Made by a program: the position numbers and the translations under genes
Assembly (NCBI RefSeq): GCF_019645855.1
Contig: NZ_CP080999.1
Coordinates: 3,410,001-3,474,000, forward strand
Length of the DNA stretch: 64,000 nucleotides
Reading direction: 5' to 3'
Origin: Mycobacterium malmoense
Lineage (GTDB): Bacteria; Actinomycetota; Actinomycetes; Mycobacteriales; Mycobacteriaceae
In this document: positions 55,601 through 63,907 of the stretch, piece by piece
Numbering within the stretch: the stretch's first letter is position 1
How the letters are laid out: each line of letters begins with the position of its first letter
Notes under the pieces: generated by a model
Told to the model about the DNA's origin: nothing
What the model saw: only the letters and a program-made list of their open reading frames with translations
The model's database searches: none

Positions 55601-57752
55601 GCACGGTGTTGGCGCCGTTGTAGGCGGCCACCGACAGACTTGGGAACTCGTCGGTGAGGTTCTCGACGCGCTCGGCGTCGGTGAACACCGCGACCATCCG
55701 ACCGCCCGCGGGCAAACTGCCGAAAAGGCGGCCGCGCTCGGCCATCAGCAGCGCGCCGTCCTCAAGGCCGAACACGCCCGCGACGCAGGCCGCCGAATAC
55801 TGGCCGACGCTGTGACCCAGCACCACGTCGGGTTCGAAGCCCCATGACTGCCACAGCCGGGCCAGGCCCATCTCCACCGCAAACAAGGCGGGCTGGGCGT
55901 AGGAGGTCTGCCGCAGCGTCTCTCCGACGTCCGGGCCGTCCGGGCCATCCGCATCGAAAATGACGTCCAGCAACGGTTTTTCGAGTACGTCGGCGACCGC
56001 TGCAGCGCAGCGGGTCAACGTCTCGGCGAACACCGGCTCGGTCTCGAACAACTCGCGGGCCATGCCCGGGTACTGGCTGCCCTGACCGGTGAACAGCCAC
56101 GCCGTCTTCGGCGTGTCGTCGGAGATCCCGCGCACCAAACCGGGCGCCGGGCGGTCGTCCGCGAGCGCACCGAGCAACTCGCTGGCGGATTGTCTGGAAT
56201 TGACCACCAACGCGGCCCGGTGCTCGAAGTGCGCTCGCCCCGCCCCGGCGGTGAAGCACAGGTCCGCCAGGGTGGCCTCCGGGTGCGCGCGCAACCAGCT
56301 GCGGTATTGAGCGGCGATCTGCACCAGTGCCTCGGGCGTGCGCGCCGAGAGCGGAAGAACGCTGAAGCGCCGCTGGTCGGCCGGCCTCGGTGCCACCACC
56401 ACCCGACCCGCTTCCCCGGGCGCCACTGGAGCTTCTTCGAGGATGACGTGCGCGTTGGTCCCGGCGAACCCGAACGAGCTGACCCCCGCAATGCGGGGCC
56501 GGCCATTGCGTTCCCAGGCGGTGGGCTCCCGCACAACCTGCACCGCGAGCCGGTCCCAGGGAATGTGCGGCGACGGATTGCGAAAGTGCAGGTGCTGCGG
56601 CAGCAACCCGTGCTCGAGCGACAGGATGACCTTGATCACACCCGCGATCCCCGCGGCCGCTTCCAGATGCCCGATGTTCGTCTTCACCGAGCCCATCAAC
56701 AGCGGCCGGCCAGGCTCGCGCCCGGCGCCGAACACCGCACCCGCGGCCTGGGCCTCGATCGGGTCGCCCAGCGATGTCCCGGTCCCATGTGCCTCCAGGT
56801 ATCCGACGTCGCCGGGTGCGATGCCGGCGCGCTTCAGTGCGGCGGCGATAACCCGTTGCTGGGCAATGCCGTTCGGCACCGTCAAACCACCCGACGCGCC
56901 GTCCTGGTTGATCGCGCTGCCCCGAACGACGGCCCGAATCCGGTCGCCGTCGCGGATCGCGTCCTCGAGCCGCTTGATGACGATGACACCGCAACCCTCG
57001 CCGCGCACGTAGCCGTCGGCGGCCGCGTCGAAGGTCTTGCACCGGCCGTCGGGCGCGAGCATGTGCGCGCTGGAAAAAGTGATCATGGTCGCCGGGGTGA
57101 GCAGGACGTTCGCGCCGCCGGCCAGCGCGAGGTCGCACTCCCCCAAGCGCAGCGCCTGGCACGCCTGATGGATTGCCACCAACGACGAGCTGCACGCCGT
57201 GTCGACGGCGACCGCCGGGCCCTGCAGCCCCAACCGATAGCTGATCCGGCCCGCCGCCGCGGCATTCGACGTCCCGATCGCCATATAGGCCTCGATCTCG
57301 GGGTAAGTCAGCTCGTCGGATGCCATTCCCAGGTAGTCATGGGTGGACAAACCGATGAACACACCGGTGTTGGTGTTCGCCAAAGCCGTTGGCGCGGTGC
57401 CCGAATGCTCCACGGCCCGCCACGCCGTCTCCAGCAAGAGCCGATGCTGCGGATCCATCAATCGGACCTCGCGCGCCGACATGCCGAAGAACGGCGCGTC
57501 GAATCCCGTCACGTCGTCGACGAAACCCGCCCGACGGGTCACAACCTTCCCGGGCGTGTCGGGATCGGGGTCGAAGAATTCGTCGGCATCCCACCGGTCG
57601 GCGGGCACCTCCGATACCGCATCCCGGCCTTCGGCCAGCACCTGCCAGAATTCGTCCGCATCGGCGGCACCCGGAAAACGCGCCGCGTAGCCGACGATCG
57701 CGAACCCCGCGGAACCCGATGCCCCCTGCATCAGATCTTCGACGGATGCCAT
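46620..57752 (-). CDS. pks: Bimodular type I polyketide synthase (TPP/phleic acid type)
   Basis: A 3710-residue PKS. Module 1 is KS (Cys187), AT (Ser648), KR (TGGLGSIG from 1202; catalytic S-Y-N present) and ACP (Ser1524). Module 2 is KS (Cys1760), AT (Ser2227), DH (His2528 in DHVIYGTVVVP), ER (HAASGGVG at 3147), KR (3338; LDD motif) and ACP (Ser3639). Both ATs have HAFH, typical of malonyl-CoA. There is no thioesterase. The next genes on the other strand match the TPP locus, where a Pks makes phleic acids with CH=CH-CH2-CH2 units; alternating modules give this. Module 1 has no DH. GGGAGG lies before ATG 57752. Pks12 differs (two full modules). Confidence 0.9.
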   Translation of the reverse strand: MASVEDLMQGASGSAGFAIVGYAARFPGAADADEFWQVLAEGRDAVSEVPADRWDADEFFDPDPDTPGKVVTRRAGFVDDVTGFDAPFFGMSAREVRLMDPQHRLLLETAWRAVEHSGTAPTALANTNTGVFIGLSTHDYLGMASDELTYPEIEAYMAIGTSNAAAAGRISYRLGLQGPAVAVDTACSSSLVAIHQACQALRLGECDLALAGGANVLLTPATMITFSSAHMLAPDGRCKTFDAAADGYVRGEGCGVIVIKRLEDAIRDGDRIRAVVRGSAINQDGASGGLTVPNGIAQQRVIAAALKRAGIAPGDVGYLEAHGTGTSLGDPIEAQAAGAVFGAGREPGRPLLMGSVKTNIGHLEAAAGIAGVIKVILSLEHGLLPQHLHFRNPSPHIPWDRLAVQVVREPTAWERNGRPRIAGVSSFGFAGTNAHVILEEAPVAPGEAGRVVVAPRPADQRRFSVLPLSARTPEALVQIAAQYRSWLRAHPEATLADLCFTAGAGRAHFEHRAALVVNSRQSASELLGALADDRPAPGLVRGISDDTPKTAWLFTGQGSQYPGMARELFETEPVFAETLTRCAAAVADVLEKPLLDVIFDADGPDGPDVGETLRQTSYAQPALFAVEMGLARLWQSWGFEPDVVLGHSVGQYSAACVAGVFGLEDGALLMAERGRLFGSLPAGGRMVAVFTDAERVENLTDEFPSLSVAAYNGANTVLSGPAQDLDRAVARLTADGVRCDWLDTSHAFHSALLDPILDEFESYANRFNFRPPQRMLVDNRTGAALGRSVKLDGAYWRRHARQPVEFAKSVRTLADLGCKVLLEVGPQPVLTAAALRAWPDPATAPRAIASLRRNTADHRQITEALADAYALGHLPDFGTVIGPARKLDLPTYPFQHRQYWYKDERERPNQQQHTGGARTEAVRLLEDGRIEELAGLLGGASGDDQTLKILTKLAAQHNQQRKAQSISDDRYEIRWEKSTAWVTEAPDADTGEATTWLLIGDNGEAAQPLVDALTAQGHQHRILGLPASDADEERLEAALRAAAADEPKLRIVHIAALGSDTAPSMRSLLRMQHQVLGGTRRLFRAAAAAELRQPIWMVTRGAQRITDADIVSPDQSCLWGFGRAASLEYPQLWGGLADLAQGTADEWSRLIDQIMAPRDSAMREDQFALRDRTVYVPRLLRRVGAPSVTSLALRDDATYLVTGGLGSIGLEIAGHLAAHGAKHLVLTSRRSPSDAAQLRIDALREQHGSEIRVVAADVANADDVARLLATVQAELPPLAGIVHAAGEIGTTPLSALDFESHQAEVDRVFAGKVWGAWHLSEAALATSGLKLDFFVSTSSIASVWGGYGQTAYGAANAFLDGLAWRLRERGVSGVSVNFGPWSAGMADEESRAKLAKRGVRTLSPADALAGMADLMAASSARVPAQGPVQGIVARIDWARFLPLYQQAGRRSFLAELERELPESASSLSGSSGKTQLVERLTHAPVQRRKKLVTDYLREVVAEVTRVDAAEIREDAGFFDLGMDSLMAIELRRRLEQGVGKEIPATLAMDYPRLSDVADYLLGDVLGLSEQASTGSGPQLASLTKGGTDEPIAIVAVSCRFPGAPDPDAFWEVLSGGVDAIREVPDDRFDIDEFYDPDPDTPGKIYSRFGGFIDGIDGFDPEFFGISPREAVWIEPQQRLMLETVWEGLERAGYAPANLRGSRTGVFVGVAANEYAHLLSAESVDKIEPYFITGNALNAISGRVAFALGLEGPAMAVDTACSSSLVAVHQACQALHSGDCDLAVAGGVNVLLSPVTIIAASRARMLSPVGRCKTFDASADGYVRSEGCGILVLKRLSDAVRDGDRVCAVIPGSAVNQDGASSGLTVPNGGAQQRLINTALARAGLAGGDVDYLEAHGTGTPLGDPIEVQAAGAVYGAARDADRPLLMGSVKTNIGHLESASGAAGLIKVVLSLQHGVLPQSLHFDTPSPHIPWDSLPVRVVDKAIPWEANGRPRRAGVSSFGFTGTNAHVLIEEAPAQPATPDEYSTGDSAAASEPDAQDEPVGVLPLSARSPQALVELAQRYGEWLNTHPKVDIADVCYTAGAGRSHFEHRAALVVDSVQSAREGLAELAENRIRPGLVRGECTDPPTTAWLFTGQGSQYPGMARELFDAEPVFADTVTRCADAVDPILPRPLLEVLFATGGEVGGNAGKGLGHTSFAQPALFAVEMGLARLWQSWGVEPDVVLGHSVGQYAAACVAGVFSLEDGARLIAERGRLFGSLPDGGHMVAVFADAKYVEEIANEFPRVSVAAYNGPNTVLSGPGTDLEQIFARCGSDGIRCTRLETSHAFHSELLEPVLGEFESYAARLQFAVPTLPLVCNRSGAVLTAETPLDAQYWRRHSRQPVQFAESVRTVAALGCSVLMEIGPQPVLTGAAVQVWPEHLAAPRAIVSLRKGVGDRRQIAEALAAAFVSGHRPTFAALHRQPRHRVELPTYPFQHRRFWPKTSGIAGLDGQGAAASGILGGAKDLASGDSVYTSRLSVKSQPWLSDHVIYGTVVVPGATYAAMALAAVGPPGRVQDVFFYEPIILTEKTSREVQLTLHPLEDGGGWSFRVHSRPYGVRDVDWSLNADGTVLNGVEDEPTPEADPAESLQATIERMNRMRPQELFDTFADMELAWGPNWSGSLKSLWLGEGEAIGDITVGEELTEHLGTEPMHPVLMDLCTGVAFPAFPALLAAEQGVHDLFLPLRYGRVELRERMPRRFYCRARWHASALDAETQVFDLDFVDRDGRRLGGIREFTVKRAPREALLRGLGGDATRLLYALGWHEVPAPPSSDSSENISGTWLIAGFNELAAELPGCIPFDRATDAEPLGQVLAQAHERGMPFAGIVWRSAGPRADESSAESIARLETEIGHLLSAVHTAQTDDAVKLPGGLWIVTERAVATESGEPVDPVQAALWGLGRTIVNEEPALRCKLIDHDGSEEAVRSLACLLGAPIDEPELALRQGKFLASRLLQWSRSGHLSVPRAADYALAPTERGAIDNLRLTETEVPPPDDGYVQVRVEAAGLNFRDVLNVLGLYPGDPGPIGGDFAGTVTQLGSGVTGLEIGQRVYGFMQGAFASRFNVPAQLLAPIPARVSAIEAATIPAAALTARLAFDWARLKPGDRVLIHAASGGVGLAAIQMAQRHGAIVFATASTYKRATLRKLGVEYVYDSRSTDFADQILADTGGLGVDVVLNSLTNEGFIDATVRATAQNGRFAEIAKRDIWTPEQMAALRPDIAYEIVALDTVTFQEPERIRGLLGEVSDGLATGEWTPLPAEIYPLTEAKTAFRRMQQARHIGKIVLHMPKPLQPRGDRSYLITGGLGAIGLHTASHLAQLGAGDIVLTSRREPDADAQRAIGEITERYKCRIHTFAADVGEESEVAKLLERIRAELPPLAGVAHLAGMLDDALLSQQNPERFRTTLAPKAFGALYLDRLTKDDDLDFFVVSSSVSSLLGPPGQANYSTANALLDGLVAGRQARGVPAAGVNFGPWAQGGMASSEAARANIGAQGLVPLEPSAALGALAEVVANGTAQATVIKANWQRAAKVLGSSRPPILDLVLPSAVGETTGDSELLRQLQEIPVAQRASFITEFLQREVQGFLRLAQPPAATSRFLDLGTDSLMAVELRNRLHSQFGGAFTINATAVFDYPTIGGLGEYLAAQLPESESPPGEAESVAVPESDPESVAAPEPS

Positions 57753-58218
57753 GCCATTGTCCTCCCTGTTTTGGTCGGCGAAGGTTCGATGCCCGCTGCC
57801 CTCGCGGTACCGGGGTCGTGGTAGCTACGAACTACGTCGTAGACCGCTCACTGCACACACCCCGGACCAGGCCTGGCCGAACTCCCCCCGGTGTACTGCC
57901 TCCAGCGACCGTGATCGCGAATGTACACATGCCCGGCCCGGTTCCCCTAGCCGAATCACCTCCGATCGCAAGTATGACAACCTATGGGTGCTTCGCGGCA
58001 CCGCGACGCGCAGGTATCGTCGGGCGTGGCGGCCGGCCTGCGTCCGACCCGTCGGTTCCCAAGGCCGTTCCGTCATCACCACCGCCCGCCGTGCCGGTGA
58101 GCTGTCGCACGCGTGTCCGCGCATGTCGGCGGCGGTGATTACCCGAAGGGTTATCTTGATCTTGATCTCGGTACCAGCGGGGCCGAACTGCAGCTGTCCG
58201 AACCCGGGGGAGAAAAGA
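57753..58218. promoter_or_regulatory. Divergent control region of pks and papA
   Basis: 466 bases without a gene. GGGAGG near 57760 serves pks and GGGGGAG (58205-58211) serves papA. The direct repeat TTGATCTTGATC is at 58156-58167. I could not fix a promoter or a regulator site. Confidence 0.5.
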
Positions 58219-59640
58219 TTGCGCATCGGGAAAATTACGATCGGCTCACTCGGTGATTGGACGCCGAGCCCAGGATCGGTCATCTCCTGGCACCCGACGA
58301 CCGCGGCTGCCGACAAGGTCCGACAAGCGCCGGCCAGTTCCGTGCCGGTCAGCTACATGCAGGGCCAACACCTTCGTAACTATCACGAACGGACGGCCGC
58401 GGGGCTGGACTTTTCGCGGCAGATCATCGCCACCTGTGAAGTACCCGGCCACTGTGATATTGCTGCCATGGATCACGCCGTCAACGCTTACCTGCGTCGG
58501 CATGACACGTTCCGTAGTTGGTTCGAGCACATCGGTAATGGAGAGTTCGTCAGGCACACCGTCAGCGATCCTGCCGATATCGAATTCGCACCGATCGAGC
58601 ACGGCGACAGGACGGTTGACGAAATACGCGCCCATGTCGTGGCCATACCGAATCCGCTGGAGTGGGGCTGCTTCACCTTCGGGATCATCCAAAGCGAGAG
58701 CCACTTCACCTTCTTTGCCGCCATGGATCATGTCCACGGGGACGCGACGTTGATCGGCACCACGATGCTGGAGGCCAACGGAATGTATGCGGCGTTGAGC
58801 GGAGGCGGTGAACCCCTTGGGCTTCCCGATGCCGGCAGCTTTGACGATTTCTGCGCCCGAGAGCGCCAGTACACGTCGACGTTGACCGTAGATTCGCCAC
58901 AGGTACGCGCGTGGATTGACTTCGCCGAGAACAACAATGGCGGCTTTCCTGAATTCCCACTCCCCCTGGGCAACCCGTTGGAGCCGAGTGCCAGTGACAT
59001 GGTCTCCGAACTCCTGATGGACGCGGAACAGACGGAGCGGTTCGAATCGGCCTGCACGGCGGCCGGCGCGCGCTTCATCGGCGGACTGTTCGCCTGCTTC
59101 GCCCTGGTGGAGCATGAGTTCACGGGCGCTCTCACGTATTACGGCCTCACTCCGAGGGATACGCGCAGAACGACGGATAATTTTATGACGCAGGGTTGGT
59201 TTACCGGCTTGGTCCCGATCACCGTGCCAATAGCCGCGGCCTCTTTCGGCGATGCCGCCTGGGCGGCGCAGGCTTCTTTCGATTCGGGTCTGGACTTGGC
59301 GAAGGTGCCGTATTACCGCGTATTGGAATTGGCGCCGTGGTTGAGCTGGCCACAGCCAAACTTTCCGGTGTCGAACTTCTTGCATGGCGGCGCCGCTCCG
59401 CTCAACGCTGTCCTGGCGGCGGCCGACCTGGGCCTTGCGAACAACATAGGAATCTACTCCGACGGCAGGTATTCGTATCAACTGACCATCTATGTATTTC
59501 GGTATGGGGAGGGCACGGCAATGGCGATCATGTTTCCCGACAATCCGGTCGCCCAGAAATCGGTTGTCCGCTATATGGAGGCGATGAAGTCCGTGTGCGT
59601 GCGGGTCGCCGGCAGCGGGCATTGGGGACGCGTTGCGTAG
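58219..59640 (+). CDS. papA3: PapA-family acyltransferase (PapA3-like)
   Basis: A 473-residue polyketide-associated acyltransferase. The condensation-type active site is HVHGD (His171, Asp175). The N terminus MRIGKITIGSLGDWTPSPG and the C terminus (NNIGIYSDGRYSYQ) are those of PapA1/PapA3. It would esterify trehalose with an acyl chain, the first steps of TPP or PAT assembly. The start is TTG 58219: GGGGGAG is six bases before it, and similarity begins there, while the frame is open upstream. It is the first gene of papA-mmpL-PE-fadD. Confidence 0.85.
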   Translation: MRIGKITIGSLGDWTPSPGSVISWHPTTAAADKVRQAPASSVPVSYMQGQHLRNYHERTAAGLDFSRQIIATCEVPGHCDIAAMDHAVNAYLRRHDTFRSWFEHIGNGEFVRHTVSDPADIEFAPIEHGDRTVDEIRAHVVAIPNPLEWGCFTFGIIQSESHFTFFAAMDHVHGDATLIGTTMLEANGMYAALSGGGEPLGLPDAGSFDDFCARERQYTSTLTVDSPQVRAWIDFAENNNGGFPEFPLPLGNPLEPSASDMVSELLMDAEQTERFESACTAAGARFIGGLFACFALVEHEFTGALTYYGLTPRDTRRTTDNFMTQGWFTGLVPITVPIAAASFGDAAWAAQASFDSGLDLAKVPYYRVLELAPWLSWPQPNFPVSNFLHGGAAPLNAVLAAADLGLANNIGIYSDGRYSYQLTIYVFRYGEGTAMAIMFPDNPVAQKSVVRYMEAMKSVCVRVAGSGHWGRVA

Positions 59641-59694
59641 CGTGGAGTAGTTCGATGGCTCTTGGATGGCTCGGGGTGCTGGGGTGAGGGCGAT

Positions 59695-62600
59695 ATGCGA
59701 CGGCTAGCCGATTTCGTGGTGCGGTGGCCCTGGGCGGTGATAGGGCTTTGGGTCGCGATTGCGGTCGCCCTGCCGCTGACACTCCCATCCCTCGGCGAGA
59801 TGGCCCAGAAGCATCCGCTCGCCATCTTGCCCAGCGATGCGCCGTCGAGCGTCACCGCGCGAAAGATGACCGAGGCGTTTCACGAATCGGGCTCGGAAGA
59901 CCTCCTGTTGGTGGTGCTCACCAGCGACAATGGGGCCAAGGGGCTTGGCCCCGCCGACGAAGCCGCCTACCGCAAACTGGTGGACGCGCTGCGCCAGGAC
60001 ACGCGAGATGTCGTGATGGTGCAGGATTTCCTCAGCACGCCGCCCCTGCGTTCGGTCGTGACCAGCGAGGACCACAAGGCGTGGGTGCTGCCGGTCGGCG
60101 TCGCGGGCGAGTTGGGCACCCCACGGTCCTACGCCGCCTTCAACCGGATCGGCGACATCGTCAAACACACCCTCGAGCAGGCCCCAGCCGGAACGCATCT
60201 CACCGCACACCTCACCGGGCCCGCGGCCACCGTCGCCGACCTCACGGTCGCGGGCGATCGGGATCGGCTTCCGATCGAACTGGCGATCGCCGTTGCGGTG
60301 CTCATCGTCCTGCTGGTGGTTTACCGCAGCGCCGTCACCATGCTGCTGCCGTTGCTCACGATCGGGTTGTCCCTGGTGATCGCGCAGTCGGTGGTGGCGG
60401 GCTACTCCCAGCTGACCGGCTCGGGCGTCTCGAACCAGTCCATCGTATTTCTGAGCGCGATCATGGCCGGCGCCGGAACGGATTACGCCGTCTTTCTCAT
60501 TAGCCGCTACCACGACCATCTGCGGGCAGGCGCGGATTTCGATCAGGCGGTCCGGCGGGCAATGATCTCGATCGGAAAAGTGATCGCCGCATCCGCCGCC
60601 ACCGTCGGAATCACATTTCTGCTCATCAGCTTCGCCCGAATGGGAGTGTTCCAAACGGTCGGAGTGTCGTCGGCGATTGGGATCGGCGTGGCATTCCTCG
60701 CCGCGGTGACGTTGTTGCCGGCAATTTTGGTGCTCGCCGCGCCACGCGGCTGGGTCAAGCCACGGCGCGAACTGACCGCCCGGTTCTGGCGGCGTTCCGG
60801 CATCCGCATTGTGCGCCGGCCGAAAGTCCATCTGGTCGCCAGTGTGCTGGTGTTGATCGTCCTGGCCAGCTGCGCCGGCCTGGTGCGCTATAACTACGAC
60901 GATCGCAAGGCCCTGCCGCCTTCTGCCCCGAGCTCCCTCGGGTATGCCGCGCTGGATCGCCATTTCCCCGTGAATCAGTCCATTCCGGAGTACATCCTCG
61001 TCCAATCACCGCACGACCTTCGCACGCCGCAGGCCCTTGCGGACTTGGAACAGATGGCGGACCGGGTCAGCCAACTGCCGAATATCGCTGTGGTCAGCGG
61101 CATTACGCGTCCCACCGGAAATGTGCCGGAACAATTCAGGGCCACCTATCAGGCGGGCGCCATCGGCACCTTTCTGGCCGGCGGGTCCACCCTGATCAGC
61201 GACCACACCAATGACCTCAACCGGCTGGTCCAAGGGGCCGGCACGCTGGCCGACAGCCTCGGCGATGTCCGCGGCCAGGTCAACCAGCTCGCGGCGAGCG
61301 TGCAGGAACTGGAGAATGCCTTCTCCTCGACGAAGAACCAGTACAGCGGCGACACGCTGGTCAAAGAGGTCGACATCGCGGCCCGCCTCGTCGACCACAT
61401 CAACTCGCTCAGCAATGCCATGGGCTGGAACTTCTCGGCCGCCAAGAACATGTTCGCCTGGATAGGCCCGGTGCTGGCGGCGCTCCAGGGTAACCCGGTC
61501 TGCGACGCCGATGCGTCGTGCAACGCCACCCGCGGGACATTCGAGCAGCTGGTCGGTGCGCGCGATCAAGGGGACCTCGACGCGATCAATGACCTGGCCC
61601 ACCAACTGCAGGACTACCCGGACAAACGGGCCCTGAAGGCGTCGACGGACCGCCTGCGTAACGCGTTCGCGAAGCTCACCAACGTGCTGCATTCCATGGG
61701 GATGGACCAACCCGGTGGCCTGCAGGCGAACCTGAACACCCTGCAACATGGCGCGGACCGATTCGCGGGTGGGAGCCGGCAAGTGGCCGACGCGGTGGCT
61801 CAACTCGTCGACCAAGTCAAACAGCTGGGTGCCGGGCTCAGCGAGTCGGCGGCGTTCCTGTTGTCGCTGAAACATGATGCGGCACAACCGGCGATGGCCG
61901 GGTTCAATATCCCGTCCCAGCTCCTGCATCTCAAGGAATTCCAGCAGGCCGCCAAGGTATTCATTTCGCCCGACGGCCACTCGGTGCGGTATCTGGTGCA
62001 AACCAAACTCAATCCGTTCAGCACCGAAGCCATGGATCAGGTCAACGCGATCAGTGCGACCGCTCGGGGGGCCCAACCGAATACCGCGTTGGCGGACGCC
62101 ACGGTATCGATGGCGGGATACACCGTTGGTCTCAAGGACACGCGCGACTACTACGAACACGACATCCGGTTCATCATCGCGGTGACCCTGCTCGTCGTGC
62201 TGCTGACCTTGATGGCGCTGCTGCGTGCGATTGTCGCGCCGCTGTATCTGGTTGCTTCCGTGGTCATTTCGTATTTGTCGGCGGTGGGTATCGGCGTTTT
62301 GGTGTTCCAATTCCTCCTCGGCCAGCAGTTACATTGGAGCGTGCCGCCGCTGGCGTTCGTGGTGTTGGTCGCGGTGGGGGCCGACTACAACATGCTGCTC
62401 GTCTCGCGCATGCGTGACGAGTCTCCGCACAGCATGCGTTACGGCATCATTCGCACCCTGGGTTCGACGGGCGGCGTGATCACCGCGGCGGGTCTGATCT
62501 TCGCCGCCTCGATGTGCGGTCTCCTGTTCTCCAGCATCGGCACCGTGGTCCAGGGCGGTTTCGTGATCGGTGTGGGAATTTTGCTGGATACCTTCTTGGT

Positions 62601-62715
62601 GCGCACCATCACGGTGCCCGCCGTCGCCGCGCTGGTCGGCCGGGCGAACTGGTGGCCGTCACGAATGGGCGCGCGGCGGACGCGCCGAGCAACCGGGTTA
62701 GCGCGCCACACATGA
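59695..62715 (+). CDS. mmpL10: MmpL lipid transporter (MmpL10-like)
   Basis: A 1006-residue RND-family transporter with 12 membrane segments, two large periplasmic domains and the proton-relay pairs in GAGTDYAVFLISRYHDH (near 262) and VGADYNMLLVSRMRDE (near 900). The second periplasmic region (about 480-770) is long and helical. It should export the acylated trehalose made by PapA across the inner membrane. ATG 59695 (MRRLADFVVRWPW) fits the family; 11 upstream codons are not conserved. It is 54 bases from papA. Confidence 0.9.
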   Translation: MRRLADFVVRWPWAVIGLWVAIAVALPLTLPSLGEMAQKHPLAILPSDAPSSVTARKMTEAFHESGSEDLLLVVLTSDNGAKGLGPADEAAYRKLVDALRQDTRDVVMVQDFLSTPPLRSVVTSEDHKAWVLPVGVAGELGTPRSYAAFNRIGDIVKHTLEQAPAGTHLTAHLTGPAATVADLTVAGDRDRLPIELAIAVAVLIVLLVVYRSAVTMLLPLLTIGLSLVIAQSVVAGYSQLTGSGVSNQSIVFLSAIMAGAGTDYAVFLISRYHDHLRAGADFDQAVRRAMISIGKVIAASAATVGITFLLISFARMGVFQTVGVSSAIGIGVAFLAAVTLLPAILVLAAPRGWVKPRRELTARFWRRSGIRIVRRPKVHLVASVLVLIVLASCAGLVRYNYDDRKALPPSAPSSLGYAALDRHFPVNQSIPEYILVQSPHDLRTPQALADLEQMADRVSQLPNIAVVSGITRPTGNVPEQFRATYQAGAIGTFLAGGSTLISDHTNDLNRLVQGAGTLADSLGDVRGQVNQLAASVQELENAFSSTKNQYSGDTLVKEVDIAARLVDHINSLSNAMGWNFSAAKNMFAWIGPVLAALQGNPVCDADASCNATRGTFEQLVGARDQGDLDAINDLAHQLQDYPDKRALKASTDRLRNAFAKLTNVLHSMGMDQPGGLQANLNTLQHGADRFAGGSRQVADAVAQLVDQVKQLGAGLSESAAFLLSLKHDAAQPAMAGFNIPSQLLHLKEFQQAAKVFISPDGHSVRYLVQTKLNPFSTEAMDQVNAISATARGAQPNTALADATVSMAGYTVGLKDTRDYYEHDIRFIIAVTLLVVLLTLMALLRAIVAPLYLVASVVISYLSAVGIGVLVFQFLLGQQLHWSVPPLAFVVLVAVGADYNMLLVSRMRDESPHSMRYGIIRTLGSTGGVITAAGLIFAASMCGLLFSSIGTVVQGGFVIGVGILLDTFLVRTITVPAVAALVGRANWWPSRMGARRTRRATGLARHT

Positions 62716-62755
62716 TGTATGTGAAACTAGGGAAGCCGAGCGGTCAGGGGTAGGG

Positions 62756-63883
62756 GTGAAGAAACTACTCGCAGGAGTTACGGCGCTGGTAACCGTCAGC
62801 GCCACAGGATGTTTCGGCGTCGGGACCGCGTCGGCCGATGACACGCCCATAGGCGGCCCGCCGACGCCCGGGGCGCCGGGCGACCAGACCGCGTTCGCCC
62901 TCGGAGGCGCTCACGTGCTGGGCATCCCCTACGACGAGTACATTCGCCAGGAGGGCGCCCAATGGTTCCCCGGCCAGAAGCGCGAAATCGTCCGCTACCC
63001 GGCGGGGCAGGTTCAGGGCCACGTGCTGGAGCGGCTCTTCCCGGGCATAGGCCAACTCGATCAACTCTTTCCGGGCCTGGGTCTGGACGGCCCCAGCGTC
63101 GGCGAGTCGGTCGACGTGGGAGTAGACAACCTCGATGCGGCGATCCGCACCGGTCGCCCCGGTACGGCGATCGGCTTGTCCGAGGGCGGGTTCGTGGTCG
63201 ATGGCGAGCAGGCCCGGCTGGCGAATGACCCGACCGCTCCCCCGCCGAACACGCTGAACTTCGCCACATTCGGTGACCCCATCGGGCATCACGCCTTCGG
63301 CCAAAGCTTCCTGACCGCCATGTTCCCGGTCGGCAGCGTTGTTCCCGCACTCGACTACCGCATGCCGCCGCCGTACGAGAGCCAGTACGACACCAACAGG
63401 TTCGTGGCCGCGTACGACTCGATCGCGGACTTCCCCGACCGGCCGGACAACATGTTCGCTCTCGCCAACACGCTCATGGGCCTCGCCACCGGTCACACGG
63501 CGGTGGCCTTCACCAACCCGAGCATGGTGCCGCCGCAGAACATCAGGACGACGATCAACTCCAGGGGCGCGAAGGACACGACGATTATGGTCCCGGAGAA
63601 GCACCTTCCCCTTGTCATGCCGCTGAAATACATCGGGATTGACGAAGACACGCTGAACAAGCTCGACGCGATCCTGACCCCCCGGGTGAACGCCGGCTAT
63701 TCGCGAAACGACGACCCGTCGACCGCTCCGGTCCAGGTGGATCCGGTGCGCGGCTTCGACCCGGCGGAGGTCACCGCGCCGGCCAACCAGGCGACGTTCG
63801 GCGGCGGCGCCGATCCGTTCTCGCAGATCCTCAGTGGTGCCATGTCCGTGTTGTCGCACGGCGCGGGACAGGCTGACCACTGA
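62756..63883 (+). CDS. Secreted PE-PPE-domain hydrolase/acyltransferase (Chp2-like)
   Basis: A 375-residue alpha/beta hydrolase with a signal peptide (cleavage near TASA-DD; ATGC is a weaker lipobox). The nucleophile is Ser142 in GLSEGG; Asp in the DRPDNMF region and His in PEKHLPLV are candidate triad residues. Chp1/Chp2 of this fold move acyl chains between trehalose molecules outside the membrane in SL-1 and PAT synthesis, and the TPP locus has a PE-type gene in this place. GTG 62756 is the start, with an AGGGG stretch upstream. Confidence 0.85.
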   Translation: MKKLLAGVTALVTVSATGCFGVGTASADDTPIGGPPTPGAPGDQTAFALGGAHVLGIPYDEYIRQEGAQWFPGQKREIVRYPAGQVQGHVLERLFPGIGQLDQLFPGLGLDGPSVGESVDVGVDNLDAAIRTGRPGTAIGLSEGGFVVDGEQARLANDPTAPPPNTLNFATFGDPIGHHAFGQSFLTAMFPVGSVVPALDYRMPPPYESQYDTNRFVAAYDSIADFPDRPDNMFALANTLMGLATGHTAVAFTNPSMVPPQNIRTTINSRGAKDTTIMVPEKHLPLVMPLKYIGIDEDTLNKLDAILTPRVNAGYSRNDDPSTAPVQVDPVRGFDPAEVTAPANQATFGGGADPFSQILSGAMSVLSHGAGQADH

Positions 63884-63907
63884 ATCCGAACCGACGGACG
63901 TGATGTG

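Noticed and set aside
46620..57752. Repeated KS-AT segments as an assembly duplication
   Set aside because: The two modules differ in many residues and in domain content, so they are true paralogous modules.
56190..57824. 544-codon frame opposite the PKS start
   Set aside because: Same high-GC antisense artefact; the PKS motifs on the other strand are unmistakable.
59704..61005. Long open frame (433 codons) antisense to the mmpL gene
   Set aside because: Antisense of a high-GC coding region; Arg/Gln/His-rich composition and no family similarity. Many similar frames oppose the real genes here.
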